A stretch of 54,995 nt of DNA from Planctomycetota bacterium (GCA_013816485.1 JACDEI010000034.1:1-54995); one strand, 5' to 3'. Shown: positions 35,615 to 44,717, numbered from the stretch's first letter. The notes: generated from the letters alone by a model not told the origin. Numbers and translations: made by a program.

Positions 35615-36502
35615 TCAGACGAACGACACGGCCTGGACGTGATCCGGAGTCTTGAGCACCTGTTTCCAGGTGATGGCATCTTTGGACACCAGCAGGCGGC
35701 CTTTGTACGCCGCGCCGACGAACACGCCGTTGCCGTAGGCGACGCTGACAGGGGGATCCTCGTTCGGCGTGCGTTTCCACTTCACGCCGTCGGGTGAGGT
35801 ATACGTCGCACCCAGGCCGACGGCGACGAACTCTTTGCCGGTGAACACCACCGCGTGCAGGTGTTCGCCCTCCTCGCCCATCTGTTTCTCACCCCAGCGC
35901 AGGCCGTCGGGGCTGACCATGCGCAGGCCGTGCAGGCCGACGCCGACGTAGCGACCGTTGCCGTACACCACGGAAATCAAGGTGTCGGCGATCGACTGGT
36001 TCTCCGCATCGACCCACTTGCGGCCATCAGCGGAGATCGATTTGAGCCCGTAGTTACCGATGCCCAGCCACTGTTTGCCGTCCCAGATGACTTTGTTGAG
36101 CGAACGTTTCTCGCGCTTGAAGCGCTCACTCCACTTCGCGCCGTCATCCGACAACTGCATGTTGCCGCCGTCCTCGGCGTTCACGCCGCCGGACAACAGG
36201 GCGAGGAAACCATCGTTGCCGAAGCCGAGGCTGCGCAGCATGAAGACGTAGTCGGTCTTCTGCTTCTGCATCTCCCATTTCATCAGGTCGGTGCTGCGGA
36301 AAAACACGTTCTCGCCACCACCAGCCATGCCGGCGGTAACGACGCAGCCCTTGCCCGCAGCGATGCTGCCCAAGGTGTACTGCTTGTCCTCCATGAGCGG
36401 CTGCGACCAGTCGCTGCCGTTCTTGGACACCAGGCGCAGACCCATGCGGCCGACCGCGAGGAACACACTGAAATCTGGTTTGTCGGTCTTCTCACTTGGC
36501 AT
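35615..36502 (-). CDS. Asp-box beta-propeller protein without signal peptide
   Basis: A 295-residue paralogue of the next gene with Asp-box turns SKNGSDW, STDLMKW, SDDGAKW, SADGRKW, SPDGLRW, SPDGVKW and SKDAITW, about one per 40 residues, giving a seven-bladed propeller. Strands such as VVYGNGRYVGVGLHGL repeat in each blade. Unlike its neighbour it starts MPSEKTDKPDFSVFLAVGR with no signal peptide, so either it is cytoplasmic or its exported start has been lost. It lies between the DUF1552 gene and the second Asp-box gene in the same operon. Confidence 0.8.
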   Translation of the reverse strand: MPSEKTDKPDFSVFLAVGRMGLRLVSKNGSDWSQPLMEDKQYTLGSIAAGKGCVVTAGMAGGGENVFFRSTDLMKWEMQKQKTDYVFMLRSLGFGNDGFLALLSGGVNAEDGGNMQLSDDGAKWSERFKREKRSLNKVIWDGKQWLGIGNYGLKSISADGRKWVDAENQSIADTLISVVYGNGRYVGVGLHGLRMVSPDGLRWGEKQMGEEGEHLHAVVFTGKEFVAVGLGATYTSPDGVKWKRTPNEDPPVSVAYGNGVFVGAAYKGRLLVSKDAITWKQVLKTPDHVQAVSFV

Positions 36503-36559
36503 GGCAGACCTCGCGATGGATTGGTCCGGACTTCCGGACTTCCGCACAGATGCGGTTAC

Positions 36560-37972
36560 TCATATCAGTTGCCCGAGACGACCAGTGCTGCCGCCGAACG
36601 ATTCGCGCCGGTCGCCCATGCGGTCGAGCATCTCCAGGTAGAGATTGGCCACCGGTGTATCCATCGGTGCGGCGACGTGGCGACCGGGCTTGATCGTGCC
36701 CTTGCCGCGCCCGGCGATCAGCACCGGGTAGTCGTGCGTGCCGTGGCCACCGTCGGCCATGTAGCTGGTGTAGAGCAGCATGGTGTTGTCGAGCAAGCTG
36801 GTGCCGGCTTCGTCGATCGCGCGCATCTTGCTCAGCACCTTGGCGAACTGCACCGAGTACCATTCGTGGATCTGGCGGCAGGCCTCGCGCGAGAGCGGAT
36901 CGGCCTTGCTCACCGGGTTGGCGTTGGCCTGGTGTTCGAGGGTGTGGTGGTGGAACTCGTTGGTCACCGTCACCACACCATCCCACAGTTCGCCGTCGTC
37001 ACCAAACGACATCGTCACCACGCGCGTGGTGTCGGTCTGCATGGCAAGGATGCCGAGGGTGGTCATGAGCTCGATGTAGTCGGCACGCATCTCCACGTCC
37101 TGGCCGTTCCAACGTTGTTTCCAACCCTTGTCGTCCTTGGGCAACGCGAGGTCGGAGCCCTTGCTGCTCGACCCGCTCTTGTCATTCGCTTCGGCGGCGG
37201 CGCGGTTGTCCATCTTGACGATGCGCGATTCCAGGCTGTGCACCGCTTCGAGGAATTCGCCGACGCGCTGCTGGTCGGCCTTGCCCAGGCGCTTCTGCAA
37301 AGCCTTGGCGTCTTCCAGCACCAGGTCGATCACCAGGCGTTCGTCGGAAGCCGCCGGCGTCTTGGGCTTGGTGGTGCCCGTGTTCTTGGTCTTCTTGTCG
37401 CGCGCCCAGGTCGGCACGGTCGGCGTGCGGCCCTTGAACAGGCGGTCGAACACCTGTTTCGGATCACCTTCGTACGGCACCGTGGTCCCGCCGGCGCTCC
37501 ACGAGTAGGTCTGCTCGCCGTTGGGTTGGCCGAGTTCGAGCGACGGCAGAATGGTTTCGCCCGCCTGCGCGGCGGCGGCGGCCTGGTCGAGCGAGATGCT
37601 CGACTTCGGCACCTTCCCTTCCCACACGAACTCCTTGGCGCCAGTCAGATGCAGGCCGGCGCAATGTGTGTGCGCGTTGCCGCCACCCGACTGCTTGCCG
37701 AGCTGCGACAGCCCGGAGATCACCAGCAGCTCCGACTTGTGCGCGTCGAGCGGACGCAGGATCGACGGCAGTTTCTGCAGCGGGCCATCCTTGTCCGGCT
37801 TCCATGATTCGACCACCGTGCCACCGGCGATGGTGATGATGAACTGCCGCAACGGCGGACGGCCGTCGTCCTTGTCCGCAGGTTCAGCACCCCACGCCGG
37901 TTTGAGCGATTCAAGGAACGGCAATGCCACCAGTGCGCCGGCGGCTTTGAGCAGGTGACGTCGGTTGAGCAT
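36560..37972 (-). CDS. DUF1552 exported protein (second copy)
   Basis: A 470-residue DUF1552 protein with a Tat-like signal (LNRRHLLKAAGALVALPFL). Core segments are FIITIAGGTVVESWKPD, SELLVISGLSQLGKQSGGGNAHTH, and a C-terminal LLDNTMLLYTSYMADGGHGTHDYP that parallels the [10 protein letters not shown] segment of the first copy. A Ser/Lys-rich insertion lies near residue 280. GAGGA precedes the ATG at 37972; a GTG four codons earlier is possible. It follows the cytochrome gene by 15 nt, as in the first operon. Confidence 0.9.
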   Translation of the reverse strand: MLNRRHLLKAAGALVALPFLESLKPAWGAEPADKDDGRPPLRQFIITIAGGTVVESWKPDKDGPLQKLPSILRPLDAHKSELLVISGLSQLGKQSGGGNAHTHCAGLHLTGAKEFVWEGKVPKSSISLDQAAAAAQAGETILPSLELGQPNGEQTYSWSAGGTTVPYEGDPKQVFDRLFKGRTPTVPTWARDKKTKNTGTTKPKTPAASDERLVIDLVLEDAKALQKRLGKADQQRVGEFLEAVHSLESRIVKMDNRAAAEANDKSGSSSKGSDLALPKDDKGWKQRWNGQDVEMRADYIELMTTLGILAMQTDTTRVVTMSFGDDGELWDGVVTVTNEFHHHTLEHQANANPVSKADPLSREACRQIHEWYSVQFAKVLSKMRAIDEAGTSLLDNTMLLYTSYMADGGHGTHDYPVLIAGRGKGTIKPGRHVAAPMDTPVANLYLEMLDRMGDRRESFGGSTGRLGQLI

Positions 37973-37987
37973 CGGGGTCCTCACAGG

Positions 37988-39907
37988 TCACTTCCGTTTC
38001 GCTTCGGGCAGGTCGGCGTTCTTGCGCAGCATGAAAGGCGTGCTGGTCGCCACGCCGGCGATCAGCGTGCTGAAGCGGTGGTTGTCGGCTTCAAGCTTGG
38101 TGACCAGCTCGGCGATCACCGCCTGATCGGCGGTGATCAGGTCGCGCCCCAGGGCGTAGAGCAGGAACTGTTCGACCAAGGTGTTGGTGAACTTGGCACG
38201 TTCCTGCCACAACACCGCGCGCAGATCGGCGACGCCGGTGACCTTGGTGCCGTTCGGCAGCGTGCCGCTGGTGTCGAGCGGACGGTCGCCGGAGCCGCTG
38301 CGCCAAGCACCGACGGCATCGTAGCTGTCGAGCGCGAAGCCGAGCGGGTCCATCTTCTTGTGGCAGCCAGCGCAGGTCGGATCGGTGACGTGTTGTTCGA
38401 GTTGCTCGCGGAAACTTTTCGCTGCTTTGCCTGAGCCCGCCGCCTCGTCGATCGGTTTGACGTCGGCGGGCGGCGGCGGCGGCGGTGTGCCGAGCAGCAC
38501 CTCCATCACCCACTTGCCGCGCAGCGTCGGGCTGGTGCGGAAGGTGTGGCTGGTTATCGCCAGCACCGCGCCCATGCCGAGCACGCCGCCGCGCTGCTGC
38601 TCGGGTTTCAGCGCGACCTTGCGCAACTCTGGGCCGCTGACGCCGACGATGCCGTAGTGTTTCGCCAAGTCCTCGTTGATGAAGGTGTAGTCGCTCTTCA
38701 GCAGGTCGAGCAGGCTGCCGTCGCTAACGCGTAACTCGTCGACGAAGCGCATGGCCTCCTCGTACATCGCTTGGCGCAGTTTCGCCGTGAAGGCGGGGAA
38801 CTGCTGCTCGGTCGGACGTGCCCGGTCGAGGTGGTTGATCTGCAACCACGTGGCGAAGAACCCGTCGCTGAGCGCACGGGCACGTTGATCGGCCAGCATG
38901 CGCTTGATCTGGGCGTTCAGCACTGCCGGCTGGTTCAACGTGCCCTTGTCCGCGAGGTCGGCGAGTTCCTGATCGGGCATGGTCGACCACAGCAGGTACG
39001 ACAGGCGCGTCGCGAGTTCATGGCTGGTGAGCGGGTAACCCTCCTTCGCGCCGCGCGTGCCGCGGTCGGCCTCGACGCGCAGCAGGAAGTTAGGCGACAC
39101 CAGCGTGGCGGTCAGGCTCAAGCGGATGGCGTCCTCGAACGGACGGCTGCCGGCGACGGTGTCGTAGAGCTTGAACAGGCGCGCGAGTTCATCGGGCGCG
39201 GGCGGACGCCGGTAGGCGCGGCGGGCGAAGGTGGTGAGGATGGTGCGCGCGGCGGACTTCTGCGTCGCTGGCGTGGTGCCAGGGTTGGCGCAGAACACCG
39301 CCGCCCATGCCTTGGTCTGTGCCGGCGTGGCATCGCTGCTGGGTGCGCGCAGCGCGGCAACCACCTGGGTTGCCGCGGCGTGGTACTTCTCGAACAGCAG
39401 CGGTGAAAGCGTGAGCGTGCCGGCATAGGTGTCGTAGCCGCGTTCGCTGTCGCTCGGCAAGTTGACCAGTTCGGCGGCATCGAGTTCGACGCCGAGCAGA
39501 TCGCGGATGGTGTTGCGGTACTGCGTGCGCGTCAGGCGGCGCAGCGGCGCAGGACCGGGATCCTTGACCTTGGCGGCCTCGGCCAGCGCCGACTTCAACG
39601 TGCCGTCGATCCAGGTGAGCAGCAGCGCGCGGTCGCTGTCCTTCAGCGGCACCTTGGCCTTGTCGGTCGGCATCTCCCGGTTGGTGAGCTGCTCGGCGAC
39701 CTTGCGCCAGGTCGGCAGATCGCGGCGCACCGCGGACTCGTCGCTGAACATGCCCAAGTCGACGCCGCCCTTGGCTTTCTTGTCCGTATGGCACTCGGTG
39801 CAGTGCGTGGTCAGCAGCGGCTTGATGTCCTTGGCGAAGTCGGCCGCACCAACCAGCGGCAGGCCGGCGACCAGCAGAAGCAACAATACACGGGGGAGGT
39901 GGGGCAT
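37988..39907 (-). CDS. Exported c-type cytochrome with DUF1587/1595/1592/1588/1585 domains (second copy)
   Basis: A 639-residue protein with a signal peptide (residues 1-21) and an N-terminal cytochrome c domain carrying CTECH (Cys36, Cys39, His40). DUF1587 (RLTRTQYRNTIRDLLG) follows, then DUF1595, and DUF1592 with LSYLLWSTMPDQEL. DUF1588 with a second heme motif CAGCH before KKMDPLGFALDSYD and DUF1585 complete it. Unlike the first copy it has no PA14 insertion. It heads a five-gene minus-strand operon (this gene, DUF1552, two Asp-box proteins, SGNH hydrolase). Two LacI-type operators lie 60-130 bp upstream. Confidence 0.9.
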   Translation of the reverse strand: MPHLPRVLLLLLVAGLPLVGAADFAKDIKPLLTTHCTECHTDKKAKGGVDLGMFSDESAVRRDLPTWRKVAEQLTNREMPTDKAKVPLKDSDRALLLTWIDGTLKSALAEAAKVKDPGPAPLRRLTRTQYRNTIRDLLGVELDAAELVNLPSDSERGYDTYAGTLTLSPLLFEKYHAAATQVVAALRAPSSDATPAQTKAWAAVFCANPGTTPATQKSAARTILTTFARRAYRRPPAPDELARLFKLYDTVAGSRPFEDAIRLSLTATLVSPNFLLRVEADRGTRGAKEGYPLTSHELATRLSYLLWSTMPDQELADLADKGTLNQPAVLNAQIKRMLADQRARALSDGFFATWLQINHLDRARPTEQQFPAFTAKLRQAMYEEAMRFVDELRVSDGSLLDLLKSDYTFINEDLAKHYGIVGVSGPELRKVALKPEQQRGGVLGMGAVLAITSHTFRTSPTLRGKWVMEVLLGTPPPPPPADVKPIDEAAGSGKAAKSFREQLEQHVTDPTCAGCHKKMDPLGFALDSYDAVGAWRSGSGDRPLDTSGTLPNGTKVTGVADLRAVLWQERAKFTNTLVEQFLLYALGRDLITADQAVIAELVTKLEADNHRFSTLIAGVATSTPFMLRKNADLPEAKRK

Positions 39908-39967
39908 GGGGGCGGGGCGTCGGGTGGCGGAGCGGGGAAGGATGACGGCACCACGCCGGCATGTCAT

Positions 39968-39979
39968 TGAAACGTTTCA
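39968..39979. promoter_or_regulatory. LacI-family operator
   Basis: TGAAACGTTTCA is a perfect 12-bp palindrome with the central CG of LacI/CcpA-type operators. It lies 61 bp upstream of the second cytochrome operon start and 55 bp (centre to centre) from a second site at 40023. Confidence 0.65.
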
Positions 39980-40022
39980 CACCCTCCCTGTGACCCCTGA
40001 CGGCGGCTCGCGCCGGATGATG

Positions 40023-40034
40023 TAAAACGTTTTA
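40023..40034. promoter_or_regulatory. Second LacI-family operator
   Basis: TAAAACGTTTTA is a perfect palindrome with the same CG centre as the site at 39968. The 55-bp centre spacing is about five helical turns, which would allow looping or cooperative binding. No lacI gene is in the window. Confidence 0.6.
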
Positions 40035-40172
40035 TTTCAAAGTCTTGGATAACGAAGAAAGCCCAGGCCCGAAACTCCGTCCTGGGCACCTCATGATCAT
40101 ACCCGCATTCCTTAGTCCGTGGGCTGGTAATCCCACGCGCCGGCGCTGCTCAGCGTGGCTTGTCAGCCTCGC

Positions 40173-41588
40173 TCACGCACCCAGCAGGTGCCGTTGCAGC
40201 TTGCCGCTCGCGGTGCGCGGCAGGGCCTCCGCCCAGCGCCAACGTCGCGGCTGTTTGAAGCCGGCGAGGTTGGTCGCCAGCCACCCGCCCAGTTGGTCGT
40301 CGTCTGGCGGTGGGCCACGCGCCACCAGCACCGCAGCGACCACTTGGCCCCACTCCGCATCGCTGATGCCGTAGACACCGGCTTCGGCGATCAGCGGATG
40401 GCGTTCGAGCACGGCTTCGACCTCCGCGGGATAGACGTTCTCGCCACCACTGACGATCAGGTCGCTGCGTCGACCGTGGACGGTGAGGAACTCCTTGTCG
40501 TCAATGGTGCCCAGATCACCGGTGCTGAACCAGCCGTCGGCGGGCAGCGGTTCGCCCACCACGCCAGCGTCCTCGTAGCCACTGAACAGCGCCGGCCCTC
40601 GCACCTGGATCACTTCGTCGACGATGCGCACCTGCATGCCGGGCAACGGACGACCGGCGCTGCCCGGGTGGGCGGCGGCTTCCGTCGGCAGCAGGGTGCA
40701 TACCTGCGAGGCGGCTTCGGTCAGGCCGTAGGTCTGGCTCGGTGGCAGGCCGAGTGCGGTCGAGCGGGCGATGTCGTCCGGTGCCAGCGGTCCACCGCCG
40801 GTGAGCAGGCAACGCAAGGTCGTCGGCCACGGACGCTCACCGCGCGCAGCAAGCAGGCGGTGCAACATGGTCGGCACCACACTGAGACCATGGATCGCAC
40901 CACCATCGATCACCTGCGTCACCGCGTCGGCATCGAAGCGCTCGTGCAACATCACTGTGCCACCACCACGACCCGAACGCAGGACTACCATCGCGCCACC
41001 GATATGGTCGAGTGGCAGGCAACCGAGCCAGGTGCTGGCGGGCGTGAGCCCCAAGGTCTGCACCGCGGCGTCCGCCGCGTGCCGCAGTGCCGCCCACGAC
41101 AGGCGGGCCGCTTTCGCCGTGCCGCTGGTGCCGCTGGTGAACAGCACCAGCGCGGCGTTGGTGTCGGTCAGCGGCGTGGCATCGGCCACCGGTTGATCGG
41201 GAAAAACAGCAGGGATCGCGATGGTCGTGCGCCGCTTGGCGAGCGGATGCGTGGGCTCGGCGAGGATGCGGTTGACGTGGGCGCGGCCGGCCTGCGCCAT
41301 CAGGTCATCGCCCGTCAGGCGGCGATTGAACAACACGGTGGTGACACCCGCGAGCGGCAGCGCCTGGAGCAGTGCCGCGGTTGCTGGTGTATTCAGGCCC
41401 GCGAGGCCGATGCGTTGACCACGTTCGATTCCGTGCGAGCGCAACCACACCAACGCACCACCGACTCCCGGCAGCAGGTATGGCCACAACACCGCCGCCG
41501 GATGGCCGGGCAGCAGCGCGCGGGGAGTGAGCGTCCATGTGCTGACAGCGTGTGCCCCGGCTGGATGTTCCGGTCCGTGTGAGGACAC
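40173..41588 (-). CDS. menE: o-Succinylbenzoate-CoA ligase
   Basis: A 471-residue acyl-CoA synthetase of the ANL superfamily, activating o-succinylbenzoate with ATP and CoA in menaquinone synthesis. Motifs are the P-loop LFTSGTSGTAKAARL (about residues 148-162), the adenylation motif YGLTEAAS, DGWFSTGDLG and the C-terminal hinge GRRSDLIVSGGENVYP, ending PRTASGKLQR with the catalytic Lys. The start is a GTG at 41588, 2 nt after the menC stop, with AGGGG upstream. It is the last gene of the men cluster. Confidence 0.92.
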   Translation of the reverse strand: MSSHGPEHPAGAHAVSTWTLTPRALLPGHPAAVLWPYLLPGVGGALVWLRSHGIERGQRIGLAGLNTPATAALLQALPLAGVTTVLFNRRLTGDDLMAQAGRAHVNRILAEPTHPLAKRRTTIAIPAVFPDQPVADATPLTDTNAALVLFTSGTSGTAKAARLSWAALRHAADAAVQTLGLTPASTWLGCLPLDHIGGAMVVLRSGRGGGTVMLHERFDADAVTQVIDGGAIHGLSVVPTMLHRLLAARGERPWPTTLRCLLTGGGPLAPDDIARSTALGLPPSQTYGLTEAASQVCTLLPTEAAAHPGSAGRPLPGMQVRIVDEVIQVRGPALFSGYEDAGVVGEPLPADGWFSTGDLGTIDDKEFLTVHGRRSDLIVSGGENVYPAEVEAVLERHPLIAEAGVYGISDAEWGQVVAAVLVARGPPPDDDQLGGWLATNLAGFKQPRRWRWAEALPRTASGKLQRHLLGA

Positions 41589-41590
41589 CG

Positions 41591-42694
41591 TCAGCCCCTG
41601 AGCGATCCGATACCCAGACCGGGACTCTGTGGGATCGGGATCACTCCCTGCACCACCACCAGCGGTTGTGCCGTGAGATCCTCGGCGATGAAGATGCCGG
41701 TCCCCAGGCCCTGCGCGCGTTCATTCAGTCCGATGGCGGCAGCCATGTGCGTGGCATGGGCACGGCCGACTGCGCCTTCGAGCGCGGTGGTGATGACCAC
41801 GCCCAGGCCGCACGACGCCGCGAGTTCTGCTGCCTGTTTGGTCGGACGCCAACCACCGAGAAACATCGGCTTGAGCACCACCACGTCGGCGGCCTGCGCG
41901 GCGGCGACGCGACCGATGTCGGCGGTGGTGCGCACGGCTTCGTCGACCGCGATCTTCAGACCGCTGCGACGTCGCAGCGTCGCCATGCCGTCGAGATCGG
42001 CCGCCGCCAACGGCTGTTCGCAGAACTCCAGGTTGGCGTCGGCGACTTCGACGGCGAACTCCATCGCTTGGTCAAGGGTCCACGCGCAGTTGGCATCCAC
42101 GCGCAGCTTGGCCTCCGGGCCGATGGTGTCGCGCACCGCATAAACGCGTTCGACATCGGCGGCAACGCTGGTGGTCGGACCGCCGACCTTGAGCTTGAAG
42201 GCGGTGAAGCCGGTCTTCATCAGCTCGGCCGCGCCGGCGGTGACCTCCTGCAGGCTGCCGCCCAGCAACGCATTGACCGGCACCGCCATCGGCACGGGTG
42301 CGCCGGTGGCGTCACCGCTCAGGTAGGTCGCGAGCGGACGCTCCATCTGCTTGGCCGCCAAGTCGAGCAACGCGCCTTCGATCGCCGAGCGCGCACACGG
42401 CGCGCCGCCGAGCATCTTCTCCAACGGGCCGAGCGGTGCGTCGGGGCGACCGCGGTCGATCCAATTGAGGATGAAATCGCCGGTCAGGGCCTTGAGCACG
42501 GTGCTGAAGACCTCACGGCATTGCTCCGGGGTCTCGCTGCCGAAACCGGCGAGCGGAGCGGCCTCGCCCAGACCGACGCGACCGGCGCCGTCGTCGAGGG
42601 CGACGACCCACACGGTGCGCTCGCTGATGGGACCCTGGGCGGTCATCAACGGGGCACTGAGCTTCAGATGGCGTTTGAGGAGCCTACAGCGCAT
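41591..42694 (-). CDS. menC: o-Succinylbenzoate synthase
   Basis: A 367-residue enolase-superfamily enzyme dehydrating SHCHC to o-succinylbenzoate. The catalytic lysines are in FKLKVG (Lys167, Lys169). Metal ligands are Asp200 (RVDANCAW), Glu226 (EQPL) and Asp251 (AVDEAV), with Lys275 (VLKPMFLGG) as the second acid/base. The start codon overlaps the end of menA by 11 bp and the stop lies 2 nt before menE, so translation is tightly coupled. Confidence 0.95.
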   Translation of the reverse strand: MRCRLLKRHLKLSAPLMTAQGPISERTVWVVALDDGAGRVGLGEAAPLAGFGSETPEQCREVFSTVLKALTGDFILNWIDRGRPDAPLGPLEKMLGGAPCARSAIEGALLDLAAKQMERPLATYLSGDATGAPVPMAVPVNALLGGSLQEVTAGAAELMKTGFTAFKLKVGGPTTSVAADVERVYAVRDTIGPEAKLRVDANCAWTLDQAMEFAVEVADANLEFCEQPLAAADLDGMATLRRRSGLKIAVDEAVRTTADIGRVAAAQAADVVVLKPMFLGGWRPTKQAAELAASCGLGVVITTALEGAVGRAHATHMAAAIGLNERAQGLGTGIFIAEDLTAQPLVVVQGVIPIPQSPGLGIGSLRG

Positions 42695-43742
42695 TGCGGG
42701 CGGCGATGATAAGCGCGGCTGTCAGGCACAACCCCGTGATCAGCTCCAAAGCCGCAGAGCGTGCCAGATACCCATTCAGCGCCGGACCCGTGGCGCGCAC
42801 CAGTCCGCTGCACAGCAGCAAGCCACCAACACCGGCGACCACCGCGGGTAGCCACAGCCAGCCGCCGGTTTTCAGCGCGACCACCACTAGGCACACGGTT
42901 GCCGCAAGGTGCAGCAGGCAGGTATAGACCCGCGTGAGGCGATCACCGAGGCGCACCGCCAGGGTGCGTTTGCCCACCGTCACATCGGTGGCGATGTCAC
43001 GCAGGTTGTTGACCGCGATGATGCCGGTGGCCTGCAGACCAACCGCGCTGGCCACCAGCCACCACGTCCGCGGTAGATCGGACCACGCATGCAGGCCAAT
43101 CTGCTGCTGCGACCAGTTGGCGATGGCGAAGCCCTTCGCGCCGAGCTGGTCGAACGGCAGGAGCGCAGCCAGTGCCGGCGCGGCCTGCACCCAGCCGCTG
43201 CCGATCACCGCCACCAGACCGAAGAACAGGAACACGAACAGGTCGCCCAGCCCGACGTAGGCGAGCGGGAACGGTCCCGCGGTGTAGGCCACCGCGCACA
43301 CCAGGCTGATCACGCCGAGCACCAGGATGATCCAGCCACCGAAGCTCGCGAGCCACAGGCCGACGATGAACGCCAGCGCCAGCACGATGCCGGTGGCGAT
43401 GAGCATCGCGCGTGGACTGATCAGTCCGCTCGCTACCGCACGTTGCGGTCCGATGCGCGCCGCGCTGTCCGCACCTTTGAGTGCATCGAAGGCGTCGTTG
43501 GCGAAGTTGCAGCCGATCTGGATCAGCAGCGCGCCGATCAGGCAGCCCAACGCAGCGAGCCAGTTGATCGGGACGAGCGTCGCACCGAGGGCGGTGCCGA
43601 CGAGGACGGGGACGGCACCAGCGGCGAGGGTTTTTGGGCGGGTGGCGAGCAGCCAAGTAGACAACCGTCCGGAGTCCGGAGTCCGGAGTCCGGGGTCTGG
43701 CGGTACGACGTTGGTGATCGAAGTCGGAGAATCGCCAGACAT
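42684..43742 (-). CDS. menA: 1,4-Dihydroxy-2-naphthoate polyprenyltransferase
   Basis: An inner-membrane UbiA-superfamily prenyltransferase with eight or nine transmembrane segments. Motif I is NFANDAFDALKGAD (near residue 80), and the second Asp-rich loop is NNLRDIATDVTVGKRT. Homologous sequence begins at LSTWLLATRPKTL. The 26 codons before it are encoded partly by the left heptamer array (DPGLRTPDSG), so the true start may be the TTG at 43664 rather than the ATG at 43742. It is followed by menC with an 11-bp overlap. Confidence 0.9.
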   Translation of the reverse strand: MSGDSPTSITNVVPPDPGLRTPDSGRLSTWLLATRPKTLAAGAVPVLVGTALGATLVPINWLAALGCLIGALLIQIGCNFANDAFDALKGADSAARIGPQRAVASGLISPRAMLIATGIVLALAFIVGLWLASFGGWIILVLGVISLVCAVAYTAGPFPLAYVGLGDLFVFLFFGLVAVIGSGWVQAAPALAALLPFDQLGAKGFAIANWSQQQIGLHAWSDLPRTWWLVASAVGLQATGIIAVNNLRDIATDVTVGKRTLAVRLGDRLTRVYTCLLHLAATVCLVVVALKTGGWLWLPAVVAGVGGLLLCSGLVRATGPALNGYLARSAALELITGLCLTAALIIAARNAL

Positions 43743-43799
43743 TCAGCAGTTGCTCCCGAGCGGAGAAGACCCCGGACCCCGGACCCCGGACTCCGGACG
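43670..43799. repeat. Inverted pair of heptamer arrays within the men cluster
   Basis: The left arm (about 43670-43705) has GTCCGGA/GTCCGGG units and the right arm (about 43764-43799) has ACCCCGG units ending in ACTCCGG. They are near-complementary around a loop of about 60 nt. It lies in the menB-menA gap and overlaps the possible 5' end of menA. It is the same family as 5559-5697. Confidence 0.85.
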
Positions 43800-43804
43800 A
43801 TAGT

Positions 43805-44647
43805 TCACGGTCGACGCGGGAACTTCGAGAAATCCGGCTTCCGCTTTTCCAGGTAGGCTTGGTGGCCCTCCTTGCCTTCCTCGGTCATGTAGAACAGCAG
43901 CGTCGCGTTGCCGGCGAGTTCCTGCAGTCCGGCCTGACCATCGCAGTCGGCGTTGAACGCGGACTTCAGGCAGCGCAGCGCCATCGGGCTGTGGTGCATC
44001 ATCTCCTGGCACATCACCAGGGTCTTCTCTTCGAGTTCGGCGAGCGGCCACACTTCATTGACCAGGCCCATGTCGAGCGCCTGCTGTGCGGTGTATTGCC
44101 GGCAGGTGTACCAGAACTCGCGCGCCTTTTTCTGGCCGATGCAGCGCGACAAATAGCTCGCACCGAAGCCACCGTCGAAACTGCCGACCTTGGGACCGGT
44201 CTGGCCGAACTTCGCGTTGTCGGCGGCGATCGAAAGGTCGCACACCAAGTGCAGCACCTGGCCGCCGCCGATCGCCCAACCCGCCACCATCGCCACCACC
44301 GGCTTGGGGCAGGAACGGATCTCACGCTGCAAGTCGAGCACGTTCAGGCGCGGGATCTTGTCGCCGTCCTTGCCGCCAACGTAGCCACCGTGGCCACGCA
44401 CGCGCTGATCACCGCCGGAGCAGAAGGCCTTGTCGCCCGCACCCGTCAAGATGATCACGCCGACCTCGTCGTCATCGCGTGCATGGCTTAGCGCATCGCG
44501 CAGCTCCTGCACGGTCTTCGGCGTGAAGGCGTTATGCACTTCCGGCCGGTTGATGGTCAGCTTCGCCACCTTGCCGCCTTCCAGGTCAGCGTGGTGGTAG
44601 AGGATGTCCTCGTACGGGCGATCGATCGCGGTCCAGGTCACGGGCAT
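43805..44647 (-). CDS. menB: 1,4-Dihydroxy-2-naphthoyl-CoA synthase
   Basis: A 280-residue crotonase-fold enzyme closing the naphthoate ring of OSB-CoA. Diagnostic parts are [11 protein letters not shown] (residues 75-85), [18 protein letters not shown] with the oxyanion-hole glycines, and [17 protein letters not shown] with the MenB-specific Asp. The C-terminus ends [16 protein letters not shown] ([14 protein letters not shown]), typical of MenB. GAGGA precedes the ATG at 44647. It sits between menH and menA. Confidence 0.95.
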   Translation of the reverse strand: MPVTWTAIDRPYEDILYHHADLEGGKVAKLTINRPEVHNAFTPKTVQELRDALSHARDDDEVGVIILTGAGDKAFCSGGDQRVRGHGGYVGGKDGDKIPRLNVLDLQREIRSCPKPVVAMVAGWAIGGGQVLHLVCDLSIAADNAKFGQTGPKVGSFDGGFGASYLSRCIGQKKAREFWYTCRQYTAQQALDMGLVNEVWPLAELEEKTLVMCQEMMHHSPMALRCLKSAFNADCDGQAGLQELAGNATLLFYMTEEGKEGHQAYLEKRKPDFSKFPRRP

Positions 44648-44717
44648 GGCGGGGTCCTCGCGGGGGCGGGGAGCGTGCGGGAAAAGCGCGCAGGTTCCAG
44701 AGGGGAGCGGGAGAGGG

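Noticed and set aside
34401..36502. True sialidases
   Set aside because: Asp-boxes are present, but the arginine triad and the FRIP-like motif of sialidases are not visible; only the propeller fold is supported.
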